A stretch of DNA of 36,570 bases from Crocinitomicaceae bacterium (GCA_029252405.1 JAQXBM010000038.1:1-36570); one strand, 5' to 3'; positions 15,162 through 25,405 are shown, counted from the first letter of the stretch. Notes: a model not told the origin generated them from the letters alone. A program made the numbers and translations.

Positions 15162-17636
15162 TTAGAAATTGAGTGAGTATCTTGCTCGAACACCAAAATT
15201 ACTAATGTCTGTCACTTTCACACCTGGTTCCAAATGCGTCAACCTCCAGAAGACATCAATTCGACCGATGCTCAAGATATTTTCAATCCCTGCCCCTACT
15301 TCAACGTAAGGAGTCGTTCCAAATTGTTTGGTGAAGGCTGGAAGTAGCATTTCGGTTGTATGCTTTTGATCGATGCTTCCAAATGCCACGCGCGCAGTGG
15401 TCACCAATCTGAGTTTCAATTTCTTGATGAGTGGAATTCGATCGAAAAAGAATCCATCCCAGTGATTTTCGAGCAATCCCGTCACGTATTGATCAGAAAT
15501 AAACTCAAAGAAATTCATTTTGTTGAAGGCGTTTGGATACAACCAATAAGACTGATTCCCTTCATGAACCTTCAAGAAAGGATAAGCAGTTGTTCCGAAT
15601 ATTTTACCAGCGTTGATGCCGTATTTTATTCGCCCGAAGAAGCCAATTGGAGCAGTGTGCTCAATAATCAAGTCGACTTTTTGGTAGTTGTAGTCGCTTC
15701 CGAATATATCTTTGATTCCGAAAACACCTTGAATGGCAATAATTGGAAAACGCGACCGAATGGAAGTACGGTCGAATGCACCTGAAAGAAACTCTTCATC
15801 CTTCGCCCAACGATATCGCAAGGTGACTTCACTCGTTCTTAAACTCGTAATTGTATCGTTCAACCCCGTTGTTGCATTCATTCGAACGTAGTTGGCTTTC
15901 CCAAGTGCGACGTATTCTTTCCATTCTAGACCACCGTACAATACGATATCTTTTTTGACGTCTTTTTCGAGTGTGACTCCCACTTTTTGAACGAAGGTCA
16001 GCTTATCCAAGGGACCTGTTCTCAGTAAAGTACCAAAGGTAGATCCAACAGAAGCCGCAGTCGAAGATTGTCCAATTTGCTCAATATCATAGTTGTAATA
16101 CGTGCTCAACAAGGCTCTTTTCTTCTTAGAGAGATTTGCCCTGAGTGTCAAACCGTATTTGAAGCGCTCATCTCGGAACCCATATGCGATTCGGCCTCCC
16201 AACTCAATTTTACGACTAAAGCTATTCGATGTTCTCAACGAAAGCGCCGTTCGAACCCCTTCAACCGGATTGATGCTAAAGAAGTTGTAAATGCTTCCAA
16301 TTTCAATTTTCTTCACTGGATAATACCCCGTGGAGATGAAGTAAATCATGTTCTTCAAAAACTTGAAAAAGCGTACTTCTTGCAAAGAATCGATCATTAC
16401 GTCAATTCCCTCTTCCGTTTCCGAAAGTGGCTCGTGTCGGATGTCCGCCCAGTATTCTTCACTGCGATGATCTGCACCTTCAATCATGTCCACGGTATTG
16501 TCCGTTTTGTAGAACTCGTTCGGTCTTGGTTCGTTTACATTGAAGTTCTTTCGAGTGGATTTGCGTCGACCGAAGAAACCATAAACTCCAGTTTTCTTGG
16601 TGATTTTCAGGTCGACAATCATTTTTTCTTCTGTCAACATCCACACCTCAGGCGCAACCATATCGAAATGATGCTCAATGTACATTCCCTGAACATAGTT
16701 GATGTTGACTCCAGGAGAGATATCGGCCTTAAAGCTTTTTACCGCGTAGGTTGTATCGTGAATCCACATTTCTCCCGTAAAGGTGATGTCACCCGTTCGT
16801 TTTGGGCGAAAGCGCAGTTTGTAACACCATTGGTTATCAATGAACGTGGAATCTTCCAAATAGAACTTGTAAAAACTACGCGCCGAATTCGCGACAGGAC
16901 TAATGAAGCTTTTGTTGAAGAATTGGATGTAATTATCGTAGACATTTATATCGAGATACATATCTCCCATGAACTGGCTCAACTGAACATTTTCAACTCC
17001 ACTGATTCGCGTGGCCTTCACCACTTCCTTTTTCTTCTTCGGGTTATTTTTGAAATAGTAATCGGAGACATTCTCACTCAAAATCAAGGGCAAAACGCTC
17101 TTTCCGTCTTCGGTTGAATCGAGGTAATTCATCACAACATCGAGACGCTGAACGATTCCACGTTCCTTGAACTTCTGCCCAATGTTGTTCAAGTCCATCT
17201 GAACCTTGTTGTATACTTCGTATTCGTAAGAACTCAATTTTTCCTTATCGTTGATTGGTTTATTGGCGATTACTTTCTTGTGCAAGATGGTTGATGGAAA
17301 CTCACCACTCGCAACAACCACCACCTCGTCGTATTCTGATTCTTGAACGGGAAGTGTAATATTGATTTCTTGGGCTTCGTCTTTTTCGACTCCAACCGTC
17401 ATCTTCAAATACCCAGACGAAAAGAATACCAATGAATCCGTTGCGTAATACGTATCGAGTAAATAGTATCCAACTGAATCTGTGAATGTCCCAATCTTGG
17501 AATCTTTGAAATGGACAGAGACGTAAGGCATTGGCTCTCCCGTTAATCCATCCGATACAACACCAGAAACATTCGTTTTCTGACCAAAAGCGAATATTGG
17601 CGCAATACAGATAAGAAAAAGAAGGAATTGTTTCAT
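15162..17636 (-). CDS. DUF5686 outer-membrane protein with CarboxypepD_reg-like domain
   Basis: This 824-residue protein begins with a signal peptide (MKQFLLFLICIAPIFAFGQ). Residues of about 22-110 form a carboxypeptidase-regulatory-like domain (VSGVVSDGLTGEPMPYVSV). The rest matches the DUF5686 family, including SYEYEVYNKVQMDLNNIG, the FYKFYLEDS segment and a strand-rich, barrel-like C-terminal half ending in Phe. Homologues are frequent in Bacteroidota; the function is not established. It sits between tatC (35 bp upstream) and lptB (9 bp downstream) on the same strand. A 349-codon open frame exists on the opposite strand of this gene but shows no family resemblance. Confidence 0.85.
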   Translation of the reverse strand: MKQFLLFLICIAPIFAFGQKTNVSGVVSDGLTGEPMPYVSVHFKDSKIGTFTDSVGYYLLDTYYATDSLVFFSSGYLKMTVGVEKDEAQEINITLPVQESEYDEVVVVASGEFPSTILHKKVIANKPINDKEKLSSYEYEVYNKVQMDLNNIGQKFKERGIVQRLDVVMNYLDSTEDGKSVLPLILSENVSDYYFKNNPKKKKEVVKATRISGVENVQLSQFMGDMYLDINVYDNYIQFFNKSFISPVANSARSFYKFYLEDSTFIDNQWCYKLRFRPKRTGDITFTGEMWIHDTTYAVKSFKADISPGVNINYVQGMYIEHHFDMVAPEVWMLTEEKMIVDLKITKKTGVYGFFGRRKSTRKNFNVNEPRPNEFYKTDNTVDMIEGADHRSEEYWADIRHEPLSETEEGIDVMIDSLQEVRFFKFLKNMIYFISTGYYPVKKIEIGSIYNFFSINPVEGVRTALSLRTSNSFSRKIELGGRIAYGFRDERFKYGLTLRANLSKKKRALLSTYYNYDIEQIGQSSTAASVGSTFGTLLRTGPLDKLTFVQKVGVTLEKDVKKDIVLYGGLEWKEYVALGKANYVRMNATTGLNDTITSLRTSEVTLRYRWAKDEEFLSGAFDRTSIRSRFPIIAIQGVFGIKDIFGSDYNYQKVDLIIEHTAPIGFFGRIKYGINAGKIFGTTAYPFLKVHEGNQSYWLYPNAFNKMNFFEFISDQYVTGLLENHWDGFFFDRIPLIKKLKLRLVTTARVAFGSIDQKHTTEMLLPAFTKQFGTTPYVEVGAGIENILSIGRIDVFWRLTHLEPGVKVTDISNFGVRARYSLNF

Positions 17637-17671
17637 ACGGTTGTGGCGTTAAATTAACGAAGAAATTCCAA

Positions 17672-18466
17672 TTAAACTTGGTCTAATTCTTCTTTTTTAC
17701 GTTTCCGTATTACGCGCTTCGAAATCAAGATTCCGACCTCGTACAAAATAACGATAGGAACCCCTACAATAACCTGACTAATCAAATCTGGCGGTGTGAT
17801 TAATGCTGAGAGAATTAGAATTCCAACAATGGCGTGCTTGCGGTACTTTTTTAGGTATTCAGGTGTAATTACGCCAAGCTTTGTAAACAAGTACGTTACA
17901 ACTGGAAGGAGGAACAGTAATCCTGAATAAAACACAGTTGAGAGCACAAGACTCATGTATGAGCTAATCTGCACATCATTCTTAATCGCAGAACTAATCT
18001 GGTAGTTCCCAAAGAACTGCACACACAATGGAGCAACAATAAAGTACCCGAAAGCAATTCCAACGAAGAACAGCAAACTCACGTACAATACAATTCCTTT
18101 AGCTACGCCCTTTTCATTTTGCTTAAGTCCGGGTTTTACGAAGGACCAAACTTGGTAAAAAATGAACGGAAAAGAAAGCACCATCCCTCCCAGAATACTC
18201 ATCATGATAGCATATGAAAACTGCCCTGTCATCGTAGTGTTCTGAGTAGCTAGTTTTATTTCATCAACACAAACTCCGATATTGCACAGTATCTTGAACG
18301 AAACAAAATCTGGACTAGCCATGGAGAGAAATAAATTATCGATAATCCATTCCTGGAAGACCCATATCGCTACGGCAAATATCACAATAGCAATAGCCGA
18401 TCTCACCAAGCGCCAACGTAGCTCCTCAAGGTGATCCAAAAATGACATGTTCTTCTTTTCCTCCAT
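17672..18466 (-). CDS. tatC: Twin-arginine translocase subunit TatC
   Basis: This 264-residue inner-membrane protein has six hydrophobic segments and the N-terminal TatC signature FLDHLEELRWRLVRS. It also has the FYQVWSFVKPGLKQNEK loop and the TPPDLISQ motif near the last helices. TatC recognises twin-arginine signal peptides and, with TatA/TatB, exports folded proteins. The frame is open to a GTG at 18475, but the ATG at 18466 gives the standard short N-terminus. It heads the minus-strand group tatC-DUF5686-lptB and is divergent from recQ across about 225 bp. No tatA gene is seen in the window. Confidence 0.95.
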   Translation of the reverse strand: MEEKKNMSFLDHLEELRWRLVRSAIAIVIFAVAIWVFQEWIIDNLFLSMASPDFVSFKILCNIGVCVDEIKLATQNTTMTGQFSYAIMMSILGGMVLSFPFIFYQVWSFVKPGLKQNEKGVAKGIVLYVSLLFFVGIAFGYFIVAPLCVQFFGNYQISSAIKNDVQISSYMSLVLSTVFYSGLLFLLPVVTYLFTKLGVITPEYLKKYRKHAIVGILILSALITPPDLISQVIVGVPIVILYEVGILISKRVIRKRKKEELDQV

Positions 18467-18692
18467 TAATCGCACAAAAATAGCAATACTAACCTGAGTT
18501 CAATTCTAAATCACCTGCATATCTATTGAAATCGTGCATATTCTCCAAAAGAAAGCTGAGAAGGTTCATCTCATCGGGAAAAAAGAGGGATTAGTAGAAT
18601 AGAGCAAAAAAATTAGAATACAACTTAATATTGGCTTAACACAATTGAGAGAATTTACTTATTTTAGATAAGCATTTCAATAAAATAAGCAG

Positions 18693-20876
18693 ATGGCAGT
18701 AATGGATTTGAAGGAATCTCTGAAAACCTATTTTGGTTTTGATAGTTTCAAAGGAAGTCAGGAGGAAATCATTCACAATGTCTTGGATGGGAACAATACC
18801 TTCGTGATTATGCCAACAGGTGGAGGTAAATCCATGTGTTATCAATTACCCGCAATTATTTCCGAAGGAACAGCCGTGGTTGTTTCTCCGTTAATTGCCT
18901 TGATGAAGAATCAGGTGGATGCCATGCGGCATGTTTCCAATGACGATTCTATCGCCCACTTCTTAAACTCATCTTTGACCAAGTCTGATGCTACTAGGGT
19001 CCGAGAAGACATCGTTGCGGGAAAAACAAAACTGTTATACGTTGCACCTGAATCGTTGACAAAGAAAGAGAACATTGAGTTCCTAGCTTCGGTGAACATT
19101 TCGTTCTTCGCGATTGATGAAGCGCACTGTATTTCTGAATGGGGACACGATTTCCGACCTGAGTACAGACGTTTGCGCGAAATTTTTGAGGAAATCTCAA
19201 AGGTTCCAATCATTGCGCTTACTGCCACGGCAACACCAAAGGTGCAAACCGATATTCAAAAGAACTTAAACATGACTGACGCGAAGGTGTTCAAATCTTC
19301 CTTCAATCGTGAAAACTTATACTACGAGATCTTCCCTAAGAAAGATGTCCAGAAACAAATTATTCGTTACATCCGAACGAAAGCGGGTAAAAGTGGAATC
19401 ATTTATTGTCTAAGTCGCAAGAAAGTAGAAGAATTGGCCGAGTTACTCAAAGTGAATGGAGTGAACGCACTTCCCTATCACGCGGGACTCGATGCTGGAA
19501 CTCGCGCACGCCACCAAGACATGTTTTTGATGGAAGACGTGGATGTGATAGTAGCGACAATCGCCTTCGGAATGGGAATTGACAAACCAGATGTACGTTT
19601 TGTGATTCACCACGATATTCCAAAATCACTTGAAAGCTACTACCAAGAAACGGGACGAGCAGGTCGAGATGGTGGTGAAGGTGAATGTGTCGCTTTCTAC
19701 CGTTACAAAGACGTTGAGAAACTGGAGAAATTCCTTCAAGGAAAACCAGTAGCTGAGCAAGAAATCGGTCGTCAATTATTGAATGAAATCGCTTCGTATT
19801 CGGAGACATCTGTTTGTCGTAGAAAGATGATTTTGCACTATTTCGGAGAAACCTTCGACGAGACGAAGTGCAACAACATGTGCGATAACTGCAAGAACCC
19901 GCGAATCAAAGAAGAAGGAAAGGAATATGTCCAAAATCTTCTGAAATCAGTGAAAGAACTGAAAGAAACGCAACGCTCAAAGCACTACTGTTCGTTCATG
20001 ACAGGACAAGTCACTGCTGAAATGAAGGCGTACAAGCACGATCAACACCCAATGTTTGGTATTGGAAAGGAAAAGGATATTCCATTTTGGAATGCTGTGA
20101 TCCGCCAAACGGTTGTTTCTGGATTGCTTTCAAAGGACATTGAAACCTACGGAGTTTTGAAATTGACAGAAGCGGGACGTGCGTTTATCGAGAAACCAAC
20201 TTCGTTTGAAATCATCAAAGAACACGACTACGCAGGTGATGTTGATGTCGTTGAACCAGAGAATTCTGGAGGACGAAATGCCGTTTTAGATCAAGCTTTA
20301 TACGATCAATTGATCGACTTGCGTAAACGTATTTCCAAAGACAAAGGAATTCCACCGTTCGTGATTTTCCAAGAGCCTTCTCTGCGTGAAATGTGTTTCC
20401 AATACCCTACAAACATTGAAGAACTCACAAATATTCAGGGAGTTGGAAATGGAAAGGCAACGCGTTACGGATTGCCGTTTGCGAAGCTCATTAAAGAATA
20501 CGTTGAAGAAAACAACATCGAGCGACTTCAAGACATGGTGGTAAAATCCGTCGTGAATAAATCAGGAATGAAAGTTCAACTGATTCAAAATATCGATCGA
20601 AAGTTACCGTTGGAAGATATAGGGCGCGCTCAAGGTAAAGACGTTGAAGAAGTAATCGATCAAATTGAAACGATCGTGCAGTCTGGAACAAAGGTGAATA
20701 TCAACTATTACATTGATGATATTCTCGACGAAGAAGTTCAGGAGGAAATCTATGAATATTTCACGGAAGCGGAAACCGACGATTTAACAGCGGCCTACGA
20801 AGAATTTGAAGGTGATTACTCAGAGGAAGAACTGAGACTGATGCGCATTAAGTTTATGAGCGAAATGGCGAATTAA
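18693..20876 (+). CDS. recQ: ATP-dependent DNA helicase RecQ
   Basis: This 727-residue superfamily 2 helicase has Walker A PTGGGKSM (41-48), a DEAH box (142-145) followed by CISEWGHDFRPEY, motif III TATATPKV and the arginine-finger motif GRAGRDGG (from 321). The RQC zinc site is Cys375, Cys393, Cys397 and Cys400. An HRDC domain follows (about 535-610, with FVIFQEPSLREM). The last 110 residues form an additional helical domain with an acidic tail, as in long Bacteroidota RecQ proteins. It unwinds DNA in 3'-5' direction and acts in recombination and replication-fork repair. The ATG at 18693 has nothing competing close by. A weak hairpin at 20894-20917 may terminate it. Confidence 0.96.
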   Translation: MAVMDLKESLKTYFGFDSFKGSQEEIIHNVLDGNNTFVIMPTGGGKSMCYQLPAIISEGTAVVVSPLIALMKNQVDAMRHVSNDDSIAHFLNSSLTKSDATRVREDIVAGKTKLLYVAPESLTKKENIEFLASVNISFFAIDEAHCISEWGHDFRPEYRRLREIFEEISKVPIIALTATATPKVQTDIQKNLNMTDAKVFKSSFNRENLYYEIFPKKDVQKQIIRYIRTKAGKSGIIYCLSRKKVEELAELLKVNGVNALPYHAGLDAGTRARHQDMFLMEDVDVIVATIAFGMGIDKPDVRFVIHHDIPKSLESYYQETGRAGRDGGEGECVAFYRYKDVEKLEKFLQGKPVAEQEIGRQLLNEIASYSETSVCRRKMILHYFGETFDETKCNNMCDNCKNPRIKEEGKEYVQNLLKSVKELKETQRSKHYCSFMTGQVTAEMKAYKHDQHPMFGIGKEKDIPFWNAVIRQTVVSGLLSKDIETYGVLKLTEAGRAFIEKPTSFEIIKEHDYAGDVDVVEPENSGGRNAVLDQALYDQLIDLRKRISKDKGIPPFVIFQEPSLREMCFQYPTNIEELTNIQGVGNGKATRYGLPFAKLIKEYVEENNIERLQDMVVKSVVNKSGMKVQLIQNIDRKLPLEDIGRAQGKDVEEVIDQIETIVQSGTKVNINYYIDDILDEEVQEEIYEYFTEAETDDLTAAYEEFEGDYSEEELRLMRIKFMSEMAN

Positions 20877-20893
20877 TTTGATGCATTTGAATC

Positions 20894-20920
20894 AATGAGA
20901 GCTACGGTTTGCTCATTTTC
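20894..20920 (+). terminator. Weak terminator-like hairpin after recQ
   Basis: AATGAG (20894-20899) pairs with CTCATT (20912-20917), followed by TTTC. The stem is short and the T run poor, so termination may be partial. Confidence 0.3.
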
Positions 20921-20963
20921 AAAGAAATCTGCAAAACGAAAGCACACACTTCCACTTAAAATG

Positions 20964-20980
20964 CGTCTATTAGATAGACG
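20964..20980. promoter_or_regulatory. Perfect palindrome in the leader of the PKD-repeat gene
   Basis: CGTCTAT (20964-20970) and ATAGACG (20974-20980) form a perfect 7-bp inverted repeat around TAG. It ends 15 nt before the chosen start at 20996 and only 3 nt before an alternative ATG at 20984. As DNA it could bind a dimeric regulator; as RNA it could fold next to the start region. There is no T run, so it is not a terminator. Confidence 0.4.
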
Positions 20981-20995
20981 ATAATGACATTTCTT

Positions 20996-23900
20996 ATGAA
21001 ACAACTTCTTAGCCTACTGCTAGTTCTGTGTGCTTCAATAGCATTTGGACAAGGTCCTACAGCGAACTTTACTGCATTACCCTTGGAAGTTTGTGTTGGA
21101 ACACCAATTAATTTTACGGACGCTTCAACAGCTGGATCCGTTCCGATCGTATCTAGAACATGGGATTTTGGCGATGGAGCTTCATCAAACGATTTGAATC
21201 CCGTTCACACGTACTCAGCAGCTGGAACATACACGATTACTTTGGTTGTTACAGATCAAAATGGTGTCGCTGACCCAGAAGTAAAACCAGCATACATTAT
21301 CGTTAACCCATTACCTCAAACTGATTTCACGTTCACAGGAAACGGATGTACGGTCCCTTTCGATGTTACGTTTACCAATAATTCAGTGGCAGGACCAAAC
21401 ATTACCTACGATTGGAATTTTGGCAATGGACAAACCTCAACAGCAACGAACCCGCCGGCAGTAACATATGCGACAGCAGGAACATTTACTGTGACATTAA
21501 CCGTTACGAATACAACTACGGGCTGTGCGAATACACTCACAAATGACATTGTTGTCTCGAATTTCGCAGCCGGAATCAATGCACCAGCGAGTGTTTGTAT
21601 TGGCGATCCAATTTTGATAAACGATCAATCGACCGTTGGAGCGAATCAATGGAATTGGGATTTTGGAAACGGTCAAACCTCAACATTACAGAATCCAACC
21701 GTTACCTACACCACGGCTGGAACCTATACGATCTCATTGCTTTCGCAAAACACGAGTTCAGGATGTCAGGATGTTGCTACGCAAAGTATTACTGTGAATC
21801 CTTTACCAACACCATCATTTACGCCAAGCGCGACGATTGGCTGCGCTCCTTTTGCGGTGAACTTTTCCAATAACTCACCTGGAGGCTCAAGCTACCTTTG
21901 GAATTACGGTGATGGCTCAACGGCTACGGGCTTTAATCCTGGACCTCACACTTACACGGCGAATGGAACATATTCGGTAACACTTTCAATGGTTGACGCC
22001 AACGGATGTGCTGGAACAGCAACACAAGTGAACCTTATCACAGTTACAGCGCCAATCGCTGAATTTGATCTCGATGAAGAAAGAGGATGCGCGCCTTTGA
22101 CAGTTCAATTTCTAGACTTGTCTGTTTCGCCAAATCCAACTACAGACCCAATCGTTTCATGGTTGTGGGATTTCGGAGATGGTTCTGCGCCCTACAGTGG
22201 ACAGACGCCACCACCACACATTTATTCGACAATTGGTGTCTATACGGTTAGCCTCACAGCAACTACTCAAGCGGGTTGCGTTGGAGTGGAAATAAAAACG
22301 GATACCATAGAAGTAGGAGGACATTCCATTCCTGATTTCACTATGGCACCACCAATTGACTGCGCTAAGAGTGATTTTTTCTTTACAAACTTGACAACAT
22401 TTATCGGAACTCCTGATCCAGCGCATGTTCAATATATATGGTCTTATGGAGACGGAGGAACAGGTACTGGAGAAAATCCAACGTACCAATATCCAGTTGA
22501 TACAGGTTATTTCAGTCCAATGTTAATCGTTGATTGGAATGGCTGTATGGACACCGTCGTCTACGACAGTTTGGTCTATGTCATGGCGCCAATTGCAGGA
22601 TTTATTGAGTCGCAGACAGTGTTCTGTAACCCAGGATCATTCCCCGTTACTTTGGATGTTGATGACATTGCTATTTCAGGTGTCGATTCAGATTCAGTAT
22701 CGATGACTTGGGACTGGGGAGATGGCACGTTTACGTATCTAGAGGACAGTCAGGTTCAAGATTTCAACGAAGGATCCGAATCCCACGACTACACTACTTA
22801 TGGAACTTATGCGGTGGAACAATTTATTTACAATTATACCACAGGCTGCGAAGACAGTATTACCGCTTTCATAACTATTACTGAAACGGTTGCCGACTTC
22901 GTGATGACAAATGACTCAACCTGTTTAGGAGCTCCCGTGATATTCTCGGACGTCTCAACATCCACCCATTTATTAATCGATTCTTTGGATTGGGACATGG
23001 ACAACGGCGTTGGATTTGACAATGACCCGGTTGTCACCTATGCGCACGCTGCAGCTGGGCAATACGACATTACCTTGTACACTACAAACGTGTTTGGTTG
23101 TACAGATGACATCACTCAAACTTTAGAAGTATTGGCTTTGCCAAATGCAGATATCACGCCATCAGCAGTGGCAGGTTGTGCCCCGATTACAGTTACTTAT
23201 ACGAATAGTTCTGCTCCCGTTGGAAATGCAGTCCCACTGGAAAGTTTCTTCTGGACCTTCCCGGATCTATCTACTCAAACGTTGACAACTCAAACCCCAA
23301 CAACATACACGTATACAACGGAAGGTGTTTTCTCGACGCTTTTGGTGGTGACTGATGAATTTGGTTGTATTTCCAGTCCAGCACTGGTCAACATGTCCTT
23401 AACAAAGCCAACTGCTGATTTTATTCTTGATTCCATTGTGTGTGATGAGGAAAACTTCATCGCGCAAAACACAAGTACGAATACAACCAATTACGAATGG
23501 TTTGTTGATGGATCATCTCAAGCCTTTACAAGCAATTTCGCTTACTCTTTTGATGAAGTAACGAGTCCAGCTTACAACAACGTTTCGCATTTGATTACCT
23601 TCATTGCAACCGATCAAAACGGATGTACTGACACGGCATCTCAGAATGTAATTGTGTCCTTGCCGTATCTTGATCTCAGTTACAACTTAACGGGAGCAAG
23701 CGTCAACAGTAATGGCGATTACACATGCCCTCCAGTTTTTGCTGCATTCACGGACAGCACTAATTCCTACGGAGCTATATCTTCTTGGGATTGGGATTTT
23801 GGTGACGGGAAATTTTCAACCTTACAAGATCCTAATAACACCTACGTGTACCCGGGAACTTACACTGCTTCGTTCTCAATTGTGGATGAGTTTGGCTGTG

Positions 23901-24733
23901 TTGCTGATACAACCTTGATTGATTATTTAACGATATTCGGACCAACAGGTGAAGCATTTTGGACAAGTGTTGGTGATGTCTGTCAGCAATCTTTCTTGTT
24001 TGATTCTGATAATTTGCAAAATGTAACGGACATCATGTGGACGCTAGGAGATGGAAACGTCATCAATAGTTTGACGCCATTCTCTTATGAATACGGTTCT
24101 TATCAAACCTTCGAACCGATCGCAACACTGCTGGATGGAAATGGTTGTGAAGTAATTCTTGAACTTCCTCCGATCTATGTTATCAACAATGGATTAAACG
24201 CCTTGTTTACACCAGAACCTGCAGAAGGGCCAATGGGAACAACCTTCCTTTTCACTGATCAATCATCGTTTACTACGGCACCAATCGATTCATGGACTTG
24301 GTATTTACCGAACGACACAATCACGAATTTCACCGATGTGAGCATCGCAAATGAATTTGGACCTCCAGGAACATATCCTGTGACGCTAATTGTTGCCGAT
24401 ACGAACGGATGTTTCCACGACTACACTATTAATGTCGTTGTGACAAATGAATTCCATTTACCCAACGTCTTCACGCCAAATGGAGATGGTATTAATGAGG
24501 TATTTGAAATGAAAGCGGACGTTTTCGAAAGCTTCGAAATTGTGATATTGAATCGTTGGGGGAATGTCGTGCACAATAGAAAAGACGCTACAGGGACTTA
24601 CCTGTGGGATGGACTTTCTCAAGGTGGTGACCGCGTCGCAGATGGCATTTACTTCTATCATTTAGTTGGAACATTGACGGATGGTTCTATTGGTGAAAAA
24701 CATGGAAGTGTGACGGTGATTGAGAATAATTAG
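20996..24733 (+). CDS. Giant PKD-repeat protein with T9SS type B (gliding-motility-associated) C-terminal domain
   Basis: This 1245-residue secreted protein has a signal peptide (MKQLLSLLLVLCASIAFGQ), chosen over an ATG at 20984 that would add four residues. It carries about 12-13 PKD-like beta-sandwich repeats of 80-100 residues. The clearest have a W-D/N-F/Y-G-D/N-G core (for example WDFGDGASS, WNYGDGSTA, WDWGDGTFT), and later ones are degenerate (WDMDNGVGF, WTWYLPND). From about residue 1151 comes the gliding-motility-associated C-terminal domain, with LPNVFTPNGDGINEVF, NRWGNVV and DGIYFYHL. This is a type B T9SS signal. Such proteins are exported to the surface and commonly thought to act in adhesion or as large structural fibres. 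No enzymatic domain is visible. It follows recQ by about 120 bp and carries its own palindromic leader. Confidence 0.92.
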   Translation: MKQLLSLLLVLCASIAFGQGPTANFTALPLEVCVGTPINFTDASTAGSVPIVSRTWDFGDGASSNDLNPVHTYSAAGTYTITLVVTDQNGVADPEVKPAYIIVNPLPQTDFTFTGNGCTVPFDVTFTNNSVAGPNITYDWNFGNGQTSTATNPPAVTYATAGTFTVTLTVTNTTTGCANTLTNDIVVSNFAAGINAPASVCIGDPILINDQSTVGANQWNWDFGNGQTSTLQNPTVTYTTAGTYTISLLSQNTSSGCQDVATQSITVNPLPTPSFTPSATIGCAPFAVNFSNNSPGGSSYLWNYGDGSTATGFNPGPHTYTANGTYSVTLSMVDANGCAGTATQVNLITVTAPIAEFDLDEERGCAPLTVQFLDLSVSPNPTTDPIVSWLWDFGDGSAPYSGQTPPPHIYSTIGVYTVSLTATTQAGCVGVEIKTDTIEVGGHSIPDFTMAPPIDCAKSDFFFTNLTTFIGTPDPAHVQYIWSYGDGGTGTGENPTYQYPVDTGYFSPMLIVDWNGCMDTVVYDSLVYVMAPIAGFIESQTVFCNPGSFPVTLDVDDIAISGVDSDSVSMTWDWGDGTFTYLEDSQVQDFNEGSESHDYTTYGTYAVEQFIYNYTTGCEDSITAFITITETVADFVMTNDSTCLGAPVIFSDVSTSTHLLIDSLDWDMDNGVGFDNDPVVTYAHAAAGQYDITLYTTNVFGCTDDITQTLEVLALPNADITPSAVAGCAPITVTYTNSSAPVGNAVPLESFFWTFPDLSTQTLTTQTPTTYTYTTEGVFSTLLVVTDEFGCISSPALVNMSLTKPTADFILDSIVCDEENFIAQNTSTNTTNYEWFVDGSSQAFTSNFAYSFDEVTSPAYNNVSHLITFIATDQNGCTDTASQNVIVSLPYLDLSYNLTGASVNSNGDYTCPPVFAAFTDSTNSYGAISSWDWDFGDGKFSTLQDPNNTYVYPGTYTASFSIVDEFGCVADTTLIDYLTIFGPTGEAFWTSVGDVCQQSFLFDSDNLQNVTDIMWTLGDGNVINSLTPFSYEYGSYQTFEPIATLLDGNGCEVILELPPIYVINNGLNALFTPEPAEGPMGTTFLFTDQSSFTTAPIDSWTWYLPNDTITNFTDVSIANEFGPPGTYPVTLIVADTNGCFHDYTINVVVTNEFHLPNVFTPNGDGINEVFEMKADVFESFEIVILNRWGNVVHNRKDATGTYLWDGLSQGGDRVADGIYFYHLVGTLTDGSIGEKHGSVTVIENN

Positions 24734-24748
24734 GGCAGTGAATCTAGA

Positions 24749-25405
24749 ATGTCCCCTTTTCTAAAAAAATATCGTTTTCTTTCCTTAGTTGTATTTGCAG
24801 CTCTTGCAGGAATCGCATGGAGAATTGAAATTGAATATCATGGTTGGAAAGGACTAATTTGGTTAGGGTATTATCATCTAGCTATTCCTTTTGCGATCTT
24901 TCTTTTTCTCATCTGGGCGAACATTAGCATCGAACTAAAATTGACACGAAGAATTGGATTAAGTTTGGTTGCAATTTTACTTGCCTTTATAGTACTTATC
25001 GCACTCGAACTTGGGTTTCGAAGATTGTTTATTACGGGACCAGCAGCAATGTTTTACCTAATCGGAGAAGATCCGCTTAGACACCTAATCTTCGCTCCAC
25101 TTTATGTAATTGGTTTATTGCCACTATCCATAGCGCTTCTTTCTAGAATATTCGGAGTTGTTTGTAAACCGCTTTATGTGATATTGAGTACCATTTTTAT
25201 GGCCGTTTCTCCAGACATCTGCGTTTTTCTTATCGATCTATTCGGAGACAAAGGCTCTCCAAACTACCTTCACACGATTAAAAGCGGTCACCTTATGACC
25301 TTTTGGTTCTTTTCAATAGGACTGGTTTTTATGCGTCATTCGGTAAAACAATCCGGTGTGAAACAAGATGTGAATTTTGAGCTAGTCGATACTGACTTAG
25401 AGTAA
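24749..25405 (+). CDS. Hypothetical integral membrane protein
   Basis: This 218-residue protein has five or six hydrophobic segments, with an amphipathic N-terminus (MSPFLKKYRFLSLVVFAALAG) and a short polar C-terminal tail. A loop with SPDICVFLIDLFGDKGSP precedes the last helix, which contains a HTIKSGH motif. I do not recognise the family. It starts 15 nt after the stop of the PKD-repeat gene, so it may be co-transcribed with it, although the weak spacing evidence is all that links them. Confidence 0.7.
   Translation: MSPFLKKYRFLSLVVFAALAGIAWRIEIEYHGWKGLIWLGYYHLAIPFAIFLFLIWANISIELKLTRRIGLSLVAILLAFIVLIALELGFRRLFITGPAAMFYLIGEDPLRHLIFAPLYVIGLLPLSIALLSRIFGVVCKPLYVILSTIFMAVSPDICVFLIDLFGDKGSPNYLHTIKSGHLMTFWFFSIGLVFMRHSVKQSGVKQDVNFELVDTDLE

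Noticed and set aside
16068-17117. 349-codon open frame on the plus strand
   Set aside because: It lies entirely antisense to the recognised DUF5686 gene, has no signal peptide or known motif, and its residues follow from the codon pattern of the real gene.
22157-22489. 110-codon open frame antisense to the PKD-repeat gene
   Set aside because: Shadow frame within a clearly coding repeat region; no recognisable features.
21120-24430. Repetitive sequence in the PKD gene considered as a tandem DNA repeat or CRISPR
   Set aside because: The repetition is at protein-domain level with diverged DNA and irregular spacing; there are no identical short repeats with unique spacers.
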